Shown piece after piece: positions 51,859-61,915 of a stretch of 64,000 nt of DNA; positions within the stretch are counted from its first letter, which is position 1; each line of letters begins with the position of its first letter. This DNA is from Bacillus luti (GTDB lineage Bacteria; Bacillota; Bacilli; Bacillales; Bacillaceae_G). A program made the position numbers and the translations under genes. The notes beneath the pieces were generated by a model. It saw only the letters and a program-made list of their open reading frames with translations. It made no database searches and was not told the origin of the DNA. Where the stretch lies: NCBI RefSeq assembly GCF_001884105.1, contig NZ_MACI01000062.1, positions 62,001 to 126,000 on the forward strand, written 5' to 3'.

Positions 51859-51992
51859 TAAAAGTGAATGACGCTTTCTTCTCTTGCTGTTTTCACGTAG
51901 TAAGACAAACTCGGGATCCCGTTTAAACGATGAAGTTACGTAGGATCTGCCCTCTTATGAAAAGCAGTTTTCGGAAAGCCCCTTCACTTTTA
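51859..51992. repeat. 134-bp element with 10-bp inverted ends and nested palindromes
   Basis: TAAAAGTGAA (51859-51868) and TTCACTTTTA (51983-51992) are perfect inverted ends. Inside are two perfect overlapping palindromes, CGGGATCCCG and CGTTTAAACG, and further hairpins (CTGCC...GCAG). It lies right after tal. It may be a bcr-type repeat, a 3'-UTR-derived RNA, or a MITE-like insertion. Confidence 0.6.
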
Positions 51993-51996
51993 TGCA

Positions 51997-52665
51997 TTAT
52001 AATTTAGGAGCTTTCGCCCAATCCGCAGCAAACTTCTCAATACCTTGATCTGTTAATGGGTGCATAGCAAGTTGTTCAATTACTTTATAAGGGATTGTTG
52101 CAATGTGAGCACCTGCCATCGCTACACGAGTTACATGATCCGGATGTCTAACAGAAGCCGCAATAATTTGTGTATCTAATTGATGAACATCGAATAATTC
52201 AGCAATTTTAGCAACTAATAATACGCCATCTTCAGAAATATCATCTAAACGTCCTAAAAATGGAGAAACATACGTCGCACCTGCTCGAGCAGCTAAAAGA
52301 GCTTGGTTCACAGTGAAAATAAGGGTAACGTTCGTTTTCACACCTTTTTCAGTAAGATAGCGACAAGCTTCTAATCCCGCTAGCGTCATCGGAAGTTTTA
52401 TTGTAACTTTTTCATCGCCACCGTTAATTTTAATCAACTCTTCTGCTTGAGCAATCATTTCTTCAGCTGTCACAGCATCTGGCGTTACTTCTGCCGAAAC
52501 AGATTCAACTTTCGGCACTGCCTGACAAATTTCTGCAATACGGTCTTCAAACTTAATGCCCTCTTTTGCTACTAAAGACGGATTCGTTGTAACACCAGCT
52601 AAAACTCCAAGTTTATATGCTTTTTTTATGTCCTCAAGATTTGCAGTATCAATAAAAAACTTCAT
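51997..52665 (-). CDS. tal: Transaldolase, TalC/fructose-6-phosphate aldolase type
   Basis: 222 residues; the short TalC/Fsa class. N-terminal [16 protein letters not shown], the Schiff-base Lys in VTIKLPMT (about residue 91) and [13 protein letters not shown] identify it. It moves a dihydroxyacetone unit between sugar phosphates in the non-oxidative pentose-phosphate pathway. Last gene of the operon after gnd. Confidence 0.9.
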   Translation of the reverse strand: MKFFIDTANLEDIKKAYKLGVLAGVTTNPSLVAKEGIKFEDRIAEICQAVPKVESVSAEVTPDAVTAEEMIAQAEELIKINGGDEKVTIKLPMTLAGLEACRYLTEKGVKTNVTLIFTVNQALLAARAGATYVSPFLGRLDDISEDGVLLVAKIAELFDVHQLDTQIIAASVRHPDHVTRVAMAGAHIATIPYKVIEQLAMHPLTDQGIEKFAADWAKAPKL

Positions 52666-52716
52666 GATCTATTCCCTCCATTTTTTAAACGTCAATGAGT
52701 TAAATTTTTAAGATGT

Positions 52717-53610
52717 TTATTTCTTTTCTACTGCATGTCCGCCAAATTCATTGCGCAGAGCTGCTACTACTTTTCCTGTAAATGTATCATTGTCTAATGA
52801 GCGGTAGCGCATTAATAGCGACATTGCGATAACAGGAGTTGCTGTTTGAAGGTCTAATGCCGTTTCTACTGTCCATTTTCCTTCACCAGAAGAATGCATA
52901 ACGCCCTTAATTTCATCCAGTTTTGCATCTTTAGAAAATGCATTTTCAGTTAATTCCATTAACCATGAGCGGATTACTGAACCGTTATTCCATACTCTTG
53001 ATACTTTTTCATAATCGTAGTCAAATTCACTTTTCTCTAGGATCTCAAATCCTTCACCAATAGCAGCCATCATGCCGTATTCAATTCCATTGTGAACCAT
53101 TTTTAAGAAGTGACCACTACCAGCTTTTCCAGCATATAAGTATCCATTTTCTACAGCAGTATCGCGGAAGATAGGTTCAACGATATCCCAAGCTTCTTGG
53201 TCTCCTCCGATCATGTAGCAAGCACCATTACGAGCGCCTTCCATTCCGCCAGAAGTTCCTGCATCCATAAAGTGAATGCCATCTTTCTTTAGTTGCTCGT
53301 ATCGGCGAATTGACTCTTTATAATGTGAATTACCCGCTTCAATTAAAATATCTCCTTTTGATAAAAGTGGTGTAACCTCATCAATAACAGAATCAACAAC
53401 AGCGTGTGGTACCATAACCCAAAGAATTCTTGGTGATTGTAATGACTGAACAAGTTCACTTAAACTAGATGTACCTGTAGCCCCGTACTCTTTCATTTCT
53501 TCAACTGCACTTGAATTTAAATCAAATGCTGCTACTTCATGTTTATGATCCATTAAATTTTTCCCTAAATTTAATCCCATTTTACCTAAACCAATTAATC
53601 CTACTTGCAT
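52717..53610 (-). CDS. gnd: 6-phosphogluconate dehydrogenase, short (YqeC/GntZ-like) type
   Basis: 297 residues from ATG 53610, with GAGGAGG 10 bases upstream. Rossmann motif GLIGLGKMGLNL and the substrate motif MVHNGIEYGMMAAIGEGFE. The short form is about 300 residues against 470 for the common one and usually prefers NAD. It decarboxylates 6-phosphogluconate to ribulose-5-phosphate. Confidence 0.9.
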   Translation of the reverse strand: MQVGLIGLGKMGLNLGKNLMDHKHEVAAFDLNSSAVEEMKEYGATGTSSLSELVQSLQSPRILWVMVPHAVVDSVIDEVTPLLSKGDILIEAGNSHYKESIRRYEQLKKDGIHFMDAGTSGGMEGARNGACYMIGGDQEAWDIVEPIFRDTAVENGYLYAGKAGSGHFLKMVHNGIEYGMMAAIGEGFEILEKSEFDYDYEKVSRVWNNGSVIRSWLMELTENAFSKDAKLDEIKGVMHSSGEGKWTVETALDLQTATPVIAMSLLMRYRSLDNDTFTGKVVAALRNEFGGHAVEKK

Positions 53611-53722
53611 AATATAATTCCTCCTCAAATCATCTTTTATTAAAAATTCATATCACTACGATTTTGAATACCTTTCGGCACTCATAATTTGATCTGTACA
53701 GAAAGGTATTCACATTCATAGC

Positions 53723-55717
53723 TTAAGAATTCAATACATTTTTTGTAATTTGAACAACATTTTCTGTCGTAAATCCAAATAGATTCATGACTTCAGCTCC
53801 AGTTCCTGAAGCTCCAAATGTTTCAATTGATAGTACTTTTCCTTCTTGTCCTATATAACGCTCCCATCCAAGAGATACACCCATCTCAAGAGATACTCGT
53901 TTCGTTACAGAAGACGGAAGAACGGATTCTTTATATTCGTTCGATTGGCGATCGAATAACTCCCAGCTCGGCATTGCAACGATGCGAACTGAAACATGAT
54001 CTTCTTCTAATTTTACTTTCGCACTAGCAGCTAAAGTAACTTCAGAACCTGTCGCAATGAAAATCACATCCGGATTTTCATTCGTTTGCGTTAATACGTA
54101 AGCTCCTTTAGAAAGATTCTCTATGTTCGCTTTCGTTTCATTAAATACCGGTAAATTTTGACGGCTAAGTACTAAAACGACCGGCCCATCCGTTTGCTGT
54201 AATGCATAAGCCCACGCACTCGCTGTTTCATTTGCATCTGATGGGCGGATAACTGTTAAACCAGGAATTGCCCGAAGAGCTGCTAATTGTTCAATTGGTT
54301 CATGCGTTGGACCATCTTCTCCTACAGCAATCGAATCATGTGTAAATACGTAAGTAACAGGTAATTTTTGCAATGCAGCAAGTCGAATAGATGGACGAAG
54401 ATAATCGTTAAATACAAAGAATGTACTCACGAACGGTTTTACTCCTCCATGAAGTGCCAGTCCATTTGCTGCCGCGCCCATTGCATGTTCACGTACACCG
54501 AAGTATATATTTCGGCCAGCATACGATTCTACCGCATAAACTGCTTCACCTTTTATATCTGTCATCGTAGAATGCGAAAGATCTGCACTTCCACCGAAAA
54601 TAGAAGGGATCGATTTCACATAATGATTAATCGCTTCCCCACTTGCAACACGAGTGGAAATCGTTTTTTCAGTATCGAAGGATAGAATGTCTTTCGCTTC
54701 AATTAAAACCTCACCTGTAATCGCTTTTTCTAATTCATCTGCTAGTGCAGGGTTCGATTCTCTGTATACGTTGAACTGCTCATTCCATTCATTCTCTTTT
54801 TCAATACCTTTTTGTTTCAGGTCATTAAAATGAGCTTTTACTTCTTCAGGTACAAAGAAGTCTTCCTCATAATGCCAACCATACACTTGTTTTGTCGCTG
54901 TCGCTTCCTCTACTCCAAGCGGATTACCATGTGCTTTGTTCGTTCCAGCAACTTTAGGACTTCCATAACCTATAATGGTTCTAATCTCTATAAGAGTAGG
55001 TTGATCCGTATTGTCTTTCGCTAATTGAATAGCTTTTGTGATAGCCTCAACATCGTTTCCATCCTCAACTCTTACATATTGCCAATGTGCAGATTCTACC
55101 CTTTTCTGAATATCTTCAGAAAAAGCAATGTTTAATTCACCATCAAGTGAAATTTCATTTGAATCATACAGTACAATTAACTTGCCAAGTTTCATATGCC
55201 CTGCCATTGACATCGCTTCATAAGCGACACCCTCCATTAAGTCACCGTCTCCAACTAAAGCGTACGTATTGTGATCTATAATAGAGTGACTATCCTTATT
55301 AAACTTCGCTGCTAAATGCGCTTCTGCCATCGCCATTCCGACAGCATTTGCAATTCCTTGTCCTAACGGGCCTGTAGTCGCTTCAACACCAGGAGTATGA
55401 CCAAACTCAGGATGTCCTGGTGTTTTACTATTTAATTTTCTGAAGTTTTTCAAGTCATCAATCGAAACACCATATCCAGCTAAATGAAGTAAGCTATATA
55501 GTAGGCTCGATCCATGTCCCGCCGATAAAACGAATCGATCACGGTTAAACCATTCTGGATGATTAGGATTGTGATGTAAATGATTCGCCCATAATGCATA
55601 AGCCATCGGTGCTGCTCCCATCGGAAGACCCGGATGACCTGAATTTGCCGCATTTATAGCATCAATTGATAACGTACGAAGTGTATTCACTGCTAATTGA
55701 TTTATGTTTTGTGTCAT
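53723..55717 (-). CDS. tkt: Transketolase
   Basis: 664 residues from ATG 55717, with AGGGGG 9 bases upstream; the ATG at 55744 is further off. Thiamine-diphosphate site [22 protein letters not shown], and [11 protein letters not shown] of the pyrimidine domain. It transfers two-carbon units in the non-oxidative pentose-phosphate pathway. Gene 39 bases after zwf in the same operon. Confidence 0.92.
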   Translation of the reverse strand: MTQNINQLAVNTLRTLSIDAINAANSGHPGLPMGAAPMAYALWANHLHHNPNHPEWFNRDRFVLSAGHGSSLLYSLLHLAGYGVSIDDLKNFRKLNSKTPGHPEFGHTPGVEATTGPLGQGIANAVGMAMAEAHLAAKFNKDSHSIIDHNTYALVGDGDLMEGVAYEAMSMAGHMKLGKLIVLYDSNEISLDGELNIAFSEDIQKRVESAHWQYVRVEDGNDVEAITKAIQLAKDNTDQPTLIEIRTIIGYGSPKVAGTNKAHGNPLGVEEATATKQVYGWHYEEDFFVPEEVKAHFNDLKQKGIEKENEWNEQFNVYRESNPALADELEKAITGEVLIEAKDILSFDTEKTISTRVASGEAINHYVKSIPSIFGGSADLSHSTMTDIKGEAVYAVESYAGRNIYFGVREHAMGAAANGLALHGGVKPFVSTFFVFNDYLRPSIRLAALQKLPVTYVFTHDSIAVGEDGPTHEPIEQLAALRAIPGLTVIRPSDANETASAWAYALQQTDGPVVLVLSRQNLPVFNETKANIENLSKGAYVLTQTNENPDVIFIATGSEVTLAASAKVKLEEDHVSVRIVAMPSWELFDRQSNEYKESVLPSSVTKRVSLEMGVSLGWERYIGQEGKVLSIETFGASGTGAEVMNLFGFTTENVVQITKNVLNS

Positions 55718-55756
55718 AGTAATCGTCCCCCTAAATGCTTTCATTAAAGAAAGTAC

Positions 55757-57241
55757 TTATTTTTCCGTTTCTTGATCTAACCACCATTTAAATCCACTTT
55801 CTTGCAATAGTTCATTAGACGCATCTGGACCATATGAACCAGACTCATATTCATGAAGTGGTAATAAGTTCTCCTCGAATGCTTCAAGAATTGGTTGTAC
55901 CCATTCCCATGACAACTCAACTTCTTTCCAATGTGCAAAGAATGTAGCGTCTCCACTCACAGCATCATGAATGAGTCTTTCATACGCTTCAGGTACTCCC
56001 ACATCCGCTTGCTCGCAAGTAAAGTTAATACGGATCGGTTCAATCTCTCCATTTTTCAATGGATTTTTACTATTTAACTGTAATGAAACGTTCTCACCTG
56101 GGCTAATTTCAATTATTAATAAGTTAGGTTCTGCATTTGGGTTATTATCTTGATATTGCTGTTTTAACGTATTTTTAAATTCGATTACAATACGAGTAGA
56201 CTTTTCTTTCATTCTTTTGCCTGTTCGTATATAGAAGGGAACGCCAGTCCAAAATGGATTATCGATCCATAAGCGTGCAGCAACAAATGTATCTATGTTA
56301 GAAGAAGGATTTACTCCTGGCTCCTCTTTATACGCTACAACTTGCCCGCCTTTTATCTCTCCTGAAGCGTATTGACCGCGAACGATATGATTTTGAACGT
56401 CTTCTTTTTTCACTTTACGAAGCGTCTCCATTACCTTTCGCTTTTCCTCTCGAATTTCACATGCGTTAATTTTTTCCGGCAGATTCATAGCAGTCATCAT
56501 TAATATTTGTAACATATGATTTTGAACCATATCTCGAATGGCTCCTGCCTGATCATAATATCCTGCCCTTTCTTCAACCCCAACTATTTCACTAGCTGTA
56601 ATTTGTACATTCGCTATATGCTCTTTGTTCCAAATTGATTGGAGAACAGGATTTGCAAATTCTAGTGCTTCAAGGTTTTGAATCATCGGTTTACCTAAAT
56701 AATGATCAATACGGTATATCTCGTCTTCTTCAAACGTGCGACTAAGCTTATCATTAAGCTCACGAGCAGATTTAAGGTCGTGCCCAAACGGTTTCTCAAT
56801 CATTAAGCGTTTCCATCCATCCGTTTTATCAAGTCCACTTTCCTTAATATTTAAAGCAATTGTCTCGAAAAATTCAGGAGCAACGGAAAGATAGAACATT
56901 CTATTACCTTTTATATGTAATTCTTCTTCCCTTTCACGAACGACTTGTAATAATCTCTCATAGTCTTCCGGCTTACTCACATCTAATGGACAATAGCGAA
57001 AATTATCTAAAAAACCTTCGAGTTCTGGAGTACCTTCTTCTCTATGACGGGAAAATGTCTCTATTGATTCTTTTATTCTTTCTTGAAAATCTACATGAGA
57101 TACTTGACGTCTCCCAAGCCCGATAACGGATATTTGCTTTGGAAGCTTTTGATCTCTATATAAGTTATATAGTGCGGGGTAAATTTTTCGTTTCGCTAAG
57201 TCCCCTGTCGCTCCAAATAAAACAAAGGTCATTGATTCCAA
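55757..57241 (-). CDS. zwf: Glucose-6-phosphate 1-dehydrogenase
   Basis: 494 residues from TTG 57241 (opening ESMTFVLFGATGDLAKRK), with GAGGGGG 7 bases upstream; the longer frame to 57307 has no such site. NADP motif GATGDLA, the active-site RIDHYLGKP and the C-terminal EQADVGVPEAYERL region are present. It oxidises glucose-6-phosphate to 6-phosphogluconolactone with NADP. First gene of zwf-tkt-gnd-tal. Confidence 0.92.
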   Translation of the reverse strand: MESMTFVLFGATGDLAKRKIYPALYNLYRDQKLPKQISVIGLGRRQVSHVDFQERIKESIETFSRHREEGTPELEGFLDNFRYCPLDVSKPEDYERLLQVVREREEELHIKGNRMFYLSVAPEFFETIALNIKESGLDKTDGWKRLMIEKPFGHDLKSARELNDKLSRTFEEDEIYRIDHYLGKPMIQNLEALEFANPVLQSIWNKEHIANVQITASEIVGVEERAGYYDQAGAIRDMVQNHMLQILMMTAMNLPEKINACEIREEKRKVMETLRKVKKEDVQNHIVRGQYASGEIKGGQVVAYKEEPGVNPSSNIDTFVAARLWIDNPFWTGVPFYIRTGKRMKEKSTRIVIEFKNTLKQQYQDNNPNAEPNLLIIEISPGENVSLQLNSKNPLKNGEIEPIRINFTCEQADVGVPEAYERLIHDAVSGDATFFAHWKEVELSWEWVQPILEAFEENLLPLHEYESGSYGPDASNELLQESGFKWWLDQETEK

Positions 57242-57590
57242 TTTCAGTCCCCCTCTTGTTGTATGATCCTTGTCAATATTTTGAAAATGAATTGTATAGA
57301 AGCTCATGTTTTATAAAAAACAAAGAGTTATCTAATTCCAATTCTTTTTATACCTTTCGCTCTCTCATTGTCCCCAATATTAATAGTGGCAATTCAAAGC
57401 ATTTCTACTACAACTTACTTATTTATAGAATTTAACGAAACATTTTATATTTGATTACTTTTAGTAATTAAGTAATCTTATGTCTAGTATATTAACCACA
57501 TAAACTATTATCGTCAATAAAAATATCTTGAATTACATACTATTTATTTCGTAATACTTTCCTAAGTGTATTCCTAGTTACCATTCATTT
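57242..57590. other. Spacer between zwf and the truncated zwf, with a palindrome
   Basis: Holds the zwf promoter region. GATTACTT (57453-57460) and AAGTAATC (57470-57477) are perfect inverted arms 9 bases apart, a size that fits a regulator site. Nothing else seen. Confidence 0.45.
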
Positions 57591-58139
57591 TCAAAGATAA
57601 TGTTCGATATAATAAATATCAGTTTCATCAAAACTTTCAATTAATTCTTCATTAAACTGGTGAGCAGATTTTACATTATGACCAAAAGGTTTCTCTATAA
57701 TAAGACGGTTTAATCCTTTTGTAGCCCACAATCCGCTCTCTTTAATATTTAAAGCAATTACATCAAATACTTCTGGTATAACAGATAGGTAAAACATACG
57801 GTTTTTAGGAATGTTTAATTCTGTTTCACGCATCTTTACAAGACTCAACAAATCTTGATAGTCCTCTATATTCGCTGTATCTAATTGACAATAACGAAAT
57901 GTGCTAATAAATTCTTCTACTCTTGATTCGTCATCAGTAGATATTCTAGAAAATGTAGCAAGGGATTGTTCTACCTTTGTTTGAAATTCCACATCTGACA
58001 TTATCTTTCTGCCAATACCGATAATCGAAATAGATTGTGGTATATTTTGATTACTAAATAGTTTATATAAAGCAGGGTAAATTTTTCGTTTCGCTAAATC
58101 CCCTGTCGCTCCGAATAAAAGAAATGTCATTGAATCCAT
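57591..58139 (-). pseudogene. Truncated glucose-6-phosphate dehydrogenase paralogue
   Basis: 182 residues, clearly related to Zwf from MDSMTFLLFGATGDLAKRK on, but ending after IEHYL, at the active-site His and just before the expected GKP. In the following codons the frame reads stop-K-stop-M-V, which lines up with G-K-P-M-I/V of intact Zwf. So the gene decayed by nonsense changes and lost its C-terminal two-thirds. It has diverged widely from the intact zwf beside it, so it is not a recent copy. A short transcript may still be made. Confidence 0.85.
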
Positions 58140-58228
58140 TTGTTCTCTCCCTTTTAAAACAATTGCTAGAATAGAATATATAAGCTCATTCGCTACTTAG
58201 CACAATACTGTCTCTACAACCTCATACT

Positions 58229-59182
58229 TTACCAATGTTTCTTCAATACAATTTTGCCAAGAGCACGTTCTGACTCACTTATGTGGTGTGCTTTTTTTAC
58301 GCCTTCTACATGTAAAGGCAACACATGCGTTACAACAGGTTTAATCTTCCCGCCCTCAATTAATTCTGTAATAAGAGAAAGTTCATATCCGTTAGGTTCA
58401 GTAAATATATGGTCACTCTCAATATTTTTCTCTCTTGATATTTCAGTTTGCGGAATTTCCATACCTTTCGGACCATAAATAGACGCTAACTTTCCATTTG
58501 GTGCAAGCACGTTATAACTATCCTTTAGTACATCCCCGCCTAACACATCAAATACAATATTGTAATTATGCAGAAGTAAGGAAAAGTCTTCTGTTTTGTA
58601 ATCAATGACAGTATCAGCGCCTAGATCCTTTACAAACTGCATGTTTTTCGTACTAGTCGTAGTTGCAACATGTGCACCGAAACTTTTCGCTAATTGAATA
58701 GCAAACGTACCAATCCCGCCAGATCCAGCATGAATTAAAACCCTATTACCTTTTTGAACATTTGCGAACTTCACTAAACTTTGCCAACTTGTCAAACCTA
58801 CTAGAGGGATAGATGCCGCTTCTTCAAAAGATAGATTTCTCGGTTTTTTCGCCACATACTTCTCATCTACAGCCACGTACTCTGCATAAGTGCCGTTTCG
58901 TTCAATATCCGGACGACTATATACTTCATCCCCCACTTTACATGCTGTTACGTTTTTCCCTATATCAGCAACTACCCCTGCAACATCCCATCCTAAAATG
59001 AGCGGGAATTCATAAGAAATTACGTCTTGAAGTAAACCTTCACGTATTTTCCAATCCACGGGATTTACACCAGCTGCATATATTTCAATCAGTACATCGT
59101 TGTCTTCCAATAGAGGTGTCTGCATTTCAATCTCTTGTAGTACACTTTTATCTCCATATTGCATAAGTCCTATTGCTTTCAT
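58229..59182 (-). CDS. MDR-family quinone oxidoreductase (NADP-dependent)
   Basis: 317 residues from ATG 59182, with AGGAGTG upstream. GroES-like N-domain and Rossmann C-domain with the NADP motif HAGSGGIGTFAIQLAKSFGA; no structural-zinc Cys cluster, as in QOR-type members. It reduces quinones or enals with NADPH. Starts 13 bases after the LLM gene on the same strand, so they are one operon. Confidence 0.85.
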   Translation of the reverse strand: MKAIGLMQYGDKSVLQEIEMQTPLLEDNDVLIEIYAAGVNPVDWKIREGLLQDVISYEFPLILGWDVAGVVADIGKNVTACKVGDEVYSRPDIERNGTYAEYVAVDEKYVAKKPRNLSFEEAASIPLVGLTSWQSLVKFANVQKGNRVLIHAGSGGIGTFAIQLAKSFGAHVATTTSTKNMQFVKDLGADTVIDYKTEDFSLLLHNYNIVFDVLGGDVLKDSYNVLAPNGKLASIYGPKGMEIPQTEISREKNIESDHIFTEPNGYELSLITELIEGGKIKPVVTHVLPLHVEGVKKAHHISESERALGKIVLKKHW

Positions 59183-59195
59183 TCTTTTCACTCCT

Positions 59196-60149
59196 TTACA
59201 ATGCTGGGAAATGAGGTAGCACTTCTTCTCCTAGCTCATCCAATACTTCGTCAGCTGGACGTTGACCATCAAATAAAGCAAGGAATAAATGATTCACACC
59301 AATACTTCGATATATATCAAGCAATTCAATTAGCGCCTTACGCCCTGTACGGTAACCTAAACGTATCGGTGTAGGACGTTCATTTGGATCTTCAGATAAG
59401 TCTAAATGCATCGGTTGTATAAATGGTTTGAATACATCTGGATGATAATCCTCTACTCGTTCTCTCCATTGTCCAATTGCTACCGCCTGATGTACTGGAC
59501 TACGTGGATAATACATCCATCCATCTCCATGTTCAGCGAACCAGTCCATATTTTGCTGACTAAAACCTGTAATAAAGGTTGGAACATGTTTAGACGGTTT
59601 TGGGACTAAATTTGCTCCATTCACTTCTCCTAGCGTCGACTGTATAGATGGGAAGTTTTTGTACAAAATCTCTTCCAAGTAAGCAAACGCTTCTCTAAAC
59701 TTTTCACCTCTTGTTTCATGACTAACACCTAACGCTTTAAAATCAGCACGTCGGTCACCGGATGAAACGCCGAGCATAATTCTTTCTGGAAACAGTTGAT
59801 CCAATGTCGCAATTTCTTTCGCCACACGCAATGGATGGCGAAGTGATAATACGGTTGCCGATGTTCCAAATGCGATTTTCTCCGTTTTGCTTGCTAAATA
59901 CGTCAAATAAATCATCATATCGTAAATTTGACCTGTTGCAGGATCACCAAAGTCAGGGTCTTGCAGCAATACATCGCGAAGCCATACACCTGTAAAACCA
60001 TATTGCTCTGCTTTTTGCACTAATTCTACTTGTTTTTCCATCGTTGGCGCATGGAACTGATAATTTTCGATCGGAATGTGAACTCCTAATGTAAGTCGAT
60101 CTTTCGCAAACATACGATTATATCCAAAATGATTCGCAAACTTTTCCAT
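59196..60149 (-). CDS. LLM-class flavin-dependent oxidoreductase
   Basis: 317 residues from ATG 60149, preceded by AAGGAAAG. Luciferase-like TIM barrel with the conserved DVLLQDPDF, ATLDQLFPERIMLGVSSGD and GRKALIELLDIYRS regions. Uses reduced F420 or FMN; the substrate is unknown. A pair with the MDR gene downstream. A large palindrome lies about 180 bases upstream. Confidence 0.85.
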   Translation of the reverse strand: MEKFANHFGYNRMFAKDRLTLGVHIPIENYQFHAPTMEKQVELVQKAEQYGFTGVWLRDVLLQDPDFGDPATGQIYDMMIYLTYLASKTEKIAFGTSATVLSLRHPLRVAKEIATLDQLFPERIMLGVSSGDRRADFKALGVSHETRGEKFREAFAYLEEILYKNFPSIQSTLGEVNGANLVPKPSKHVPTFITGFSQQNMDWFAEHGDGWMYYPRSPVHQAVAIGQWRERVEDYHPDVFKPFIQPMHLDLSEDPNERPTPIRLGYRTGRKALIELLDIYRSIGVNHLFLALFDGQRPADEVLDELGEEVLPHFPAL

Positions 60150-60325
60150 GTGTTTCACTCACTTTCCTTCATTCATATAAATCTATAGTTTTCTTTACTT
60201 TTCATATTTCTTCTCAAAATTCATGAGCAATGCTGTAACACCACATTGTTGCCGATTGTAATCGTTATAACTTTCTTTGTGCTACGAGTGTTATTATAAA
60301 TCGGTCATAACATGAATAACAGTAC

Positions 60326-60358
60326 GTACTTTAAAGTGATGTAGGCACTTTAAAGTAC
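60326..60358. promoter_or_regulatory. 13-bp inverted repeat, possible operator
   Basis: GTACTTTAAAGTG (60326-60338) and CACTTTAAAGTAC (60346-60358), perfect arms with a 7-base spacer. Each arm holds the palindrome ACTTTAAAGT, which recurs at 63038-63047. It lies upstream of the LLM/MDR operon. Confidence 0.55.
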
Positions 60359-60377
60359 CTATGCTAAGTGAGTAATA

Positions 60378-60533
60378 ATAAAGTGAAACTTTAATCAGTG
60401 GGGGTTTTGTTCATCCCCCACTGATTATTAGTTGAACCAATCGGGCTTTTACGGGCAGTTGATCCCCACCTAACATCTTTGCTTCCGCTGAATTTTGAGG
60501 TGGGGGTCTTACTGCACGTTAATGCGGGATAAA
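60378..60533 (+). repeat. bcr1-type repeat, copy 2
   Basis: 156 bases, nearly identical to 3931-4087 and in the same orientation, with the same hairpin pair and the same GCGGGATAAA end. Most differences are single bases, and paired stems are kept. Confidence 0.75.
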
Positions 60534-60603
60534 CATCATGAATAAATCATGCTGCAAAAATAACATCTACCCTTTCTTCAAAAAGCTTTACAATTGCTTT
60601 CGC

Positions 60604-60695
60604 AAGTACGTTACATTATTTCACGTACTTTCCCCTTCTCTATATAAAATTCTCACTAACAAAATTCAAAATATTATACTTATTTCACGTACTTT
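60604..60695. repeat. Direct and inverted repeats before the MDR gene
   Basis: TTATTTCACGTACTTT occurs at 60616-60631 and again at 60680-60695. The first copy also forms an inverted pair AAGTACGT (60604-60611) / ACGTACTT (60623-60630). Two equal sites 64 bases apart upstream of a single gene suggest regulator binding. Confidence 0.55.
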
Positions 60696-60729
60696 GCTAT
60701 GCTATAGCCACAAACAGGAGGTATAAACA

Positions 60730-61725
60730 ATGAAAGCACAAATTATCCATTCTTTTGGGGATTCATCTGTATTTCAATTAGAAGAAGTTTCAAAACCGAA
60801 ACTTTTACCAGGTCATGTTCTAATCCATGTAAAAGCAACAAGTGTAAATCCAATCGATACAAAAATGCGTAGTGGTGCCGTTTCAGCAGTCGCTCCTGAG
60901 TTTCCAGCTATATTACACGGAGATGTAGCTGGTATTGTCATTGAAGTGGGAGAAGGTGTTTCGAAATTCAAATCTGGGGATGAAGTATACGGATGTGCCG
61001 GAGGTTTTAAAGAAACTGGAGGTGCACTTGCAGAATTTATGCTTACTGATGCACGACTGATTGCTCACAAACCTAACAATTTAACAATGGAAGAAGCAGC
61101 TGCTCTACCATTAGTTGCAATTACAGCTTGGGAATCTTTATTTGATCGTGCAAATATTAAACCTGTTCAAAATGTTCTCATCCATGGAGCTACTGGTGGC
61201 GTAGGACACGTAGCCATCCAATTAGCTAAATGGGCAGGTGCTAAAGTTTTTACAACAGCTTCTCAGCAAAACAAAATGGAAATAGCCCATCGTCTAGGAG
61301 CCGATATAGCTATTAATTATAAAGAAGAATCTGTTCAAGAATATGTGCAAAAACATACGAATGGAAACGGATTTGAAGTTATATTTGATACGGTAGGTGG
61401 CAAGAATCTTGATCATTCTTTTGAAGCTGCTGCAGTCAATGGAACTGTAGTAACAATTGCAGCTCGTTCAACCCATGACCTCTCTCCTTTACACGCAAAA
61501 GGACTTACTCTGCACGTTACTTTTATGGCGTTAAAAATATTACATACAGATAAACGTGACGCTTGCGGGGAAATTTTAACTAAACTGACGCAAATAGTAG
61601 AAGAAGGACACCTTCGACCATTGCTAGATTCTAAACCTTTTACGTTTGATGAAGTTGCACAAGCACATGAATATTTGGAGTCAAATAAAGCAATAGGTAA
61701 AATAGTTTTGAAAAACGTTTGGTAA
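60730..61725 (+). CDS. MDR-family quinone oxidoreductase
   Basis: 331 residues; ATG 60730 with AGGAGG 8 bases upstream. Rossmann motif HGATGGVGHVAIQLAKWAGA; N-terminal GroES-like part with NPIDTKMRSG. Same broad family as the 58229 gene but a distinct paralogue. Reduces quinones or alkenals with NADPH. Repeats before it suggest regulation. Confidence 0.85.
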   Translation: MKAQIIHSFGDSSVFQLEEVSKPKLLPGHVLIHVKATSVNPIDTKMRSGAVSAVAPEFPAILHGDVAGIVIEVGEGVSKFKSGDEVYGCAGGFKETGGALAEFMLTDARLIAHKPNNLTMEEAAALPLVAITAWESLFDRANIKPVQNVLIHGATGGVGHVAIQLAKWAGAKVFTTASQQNKMEIAHRLGADIAINYKEESVQEYVQKHTNGNGFEVIFDTVGGKNLDHSFEAAAVNGTVVTIAARSTHDLSPLHAKGLTLHVTFMALKILHTDKRDACGEILTKLTQIVEEGHLRPLLDSKPFTFDEVAQAHEYLESNKAIGKIVLKNVW

Positions 61726-61770
61726 CTTTCACTAAATAATACAAATAACAAATGTTTGTTGTAGGAAAAT

Positions 61771-61812
61771 AACAGCCGAATTTTTCTTACAGTAGAAAAT
61801 CCGGCTGTTTTC
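61771..61812. terminator. Terminator
   Basis: AACAGCCGAATTTT pairs with AAAATCCGGCTGTT, one mismatch, then T. Serves the MDR gene from the plus side. Confidence 0.8.
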
Positions 61813-61915
61813 ATATCACAATTTTCTTTTTGTATATTTCTGTTAATAAGTAAAATACAACTCATTTGTCGTACCATCTTTACCTGCAACAGAATATTAT
61901 GTTGTTTTTAATTTA

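Larger units (their letters stand above)
51651..51996. other. Region between gntP and the tal operon, with a terminator and a palindromic element
   Basis: No gene seen. Two features are listed on their own: the terminator at 51751-51798 and the inverted-repeat element at 51859-51992. The gntP promoter must lie near 51665-51745; AAGTGATT/AATCACTTT-like bases occur but no clear -35. Confidence 0.5.

Noticed and set aside
60538-60726. 62-codon plus-strand ORF
   Set aside because: Lies in the regulatory region of the MDR gene with repeats; Cys/Phe-rich, no site.
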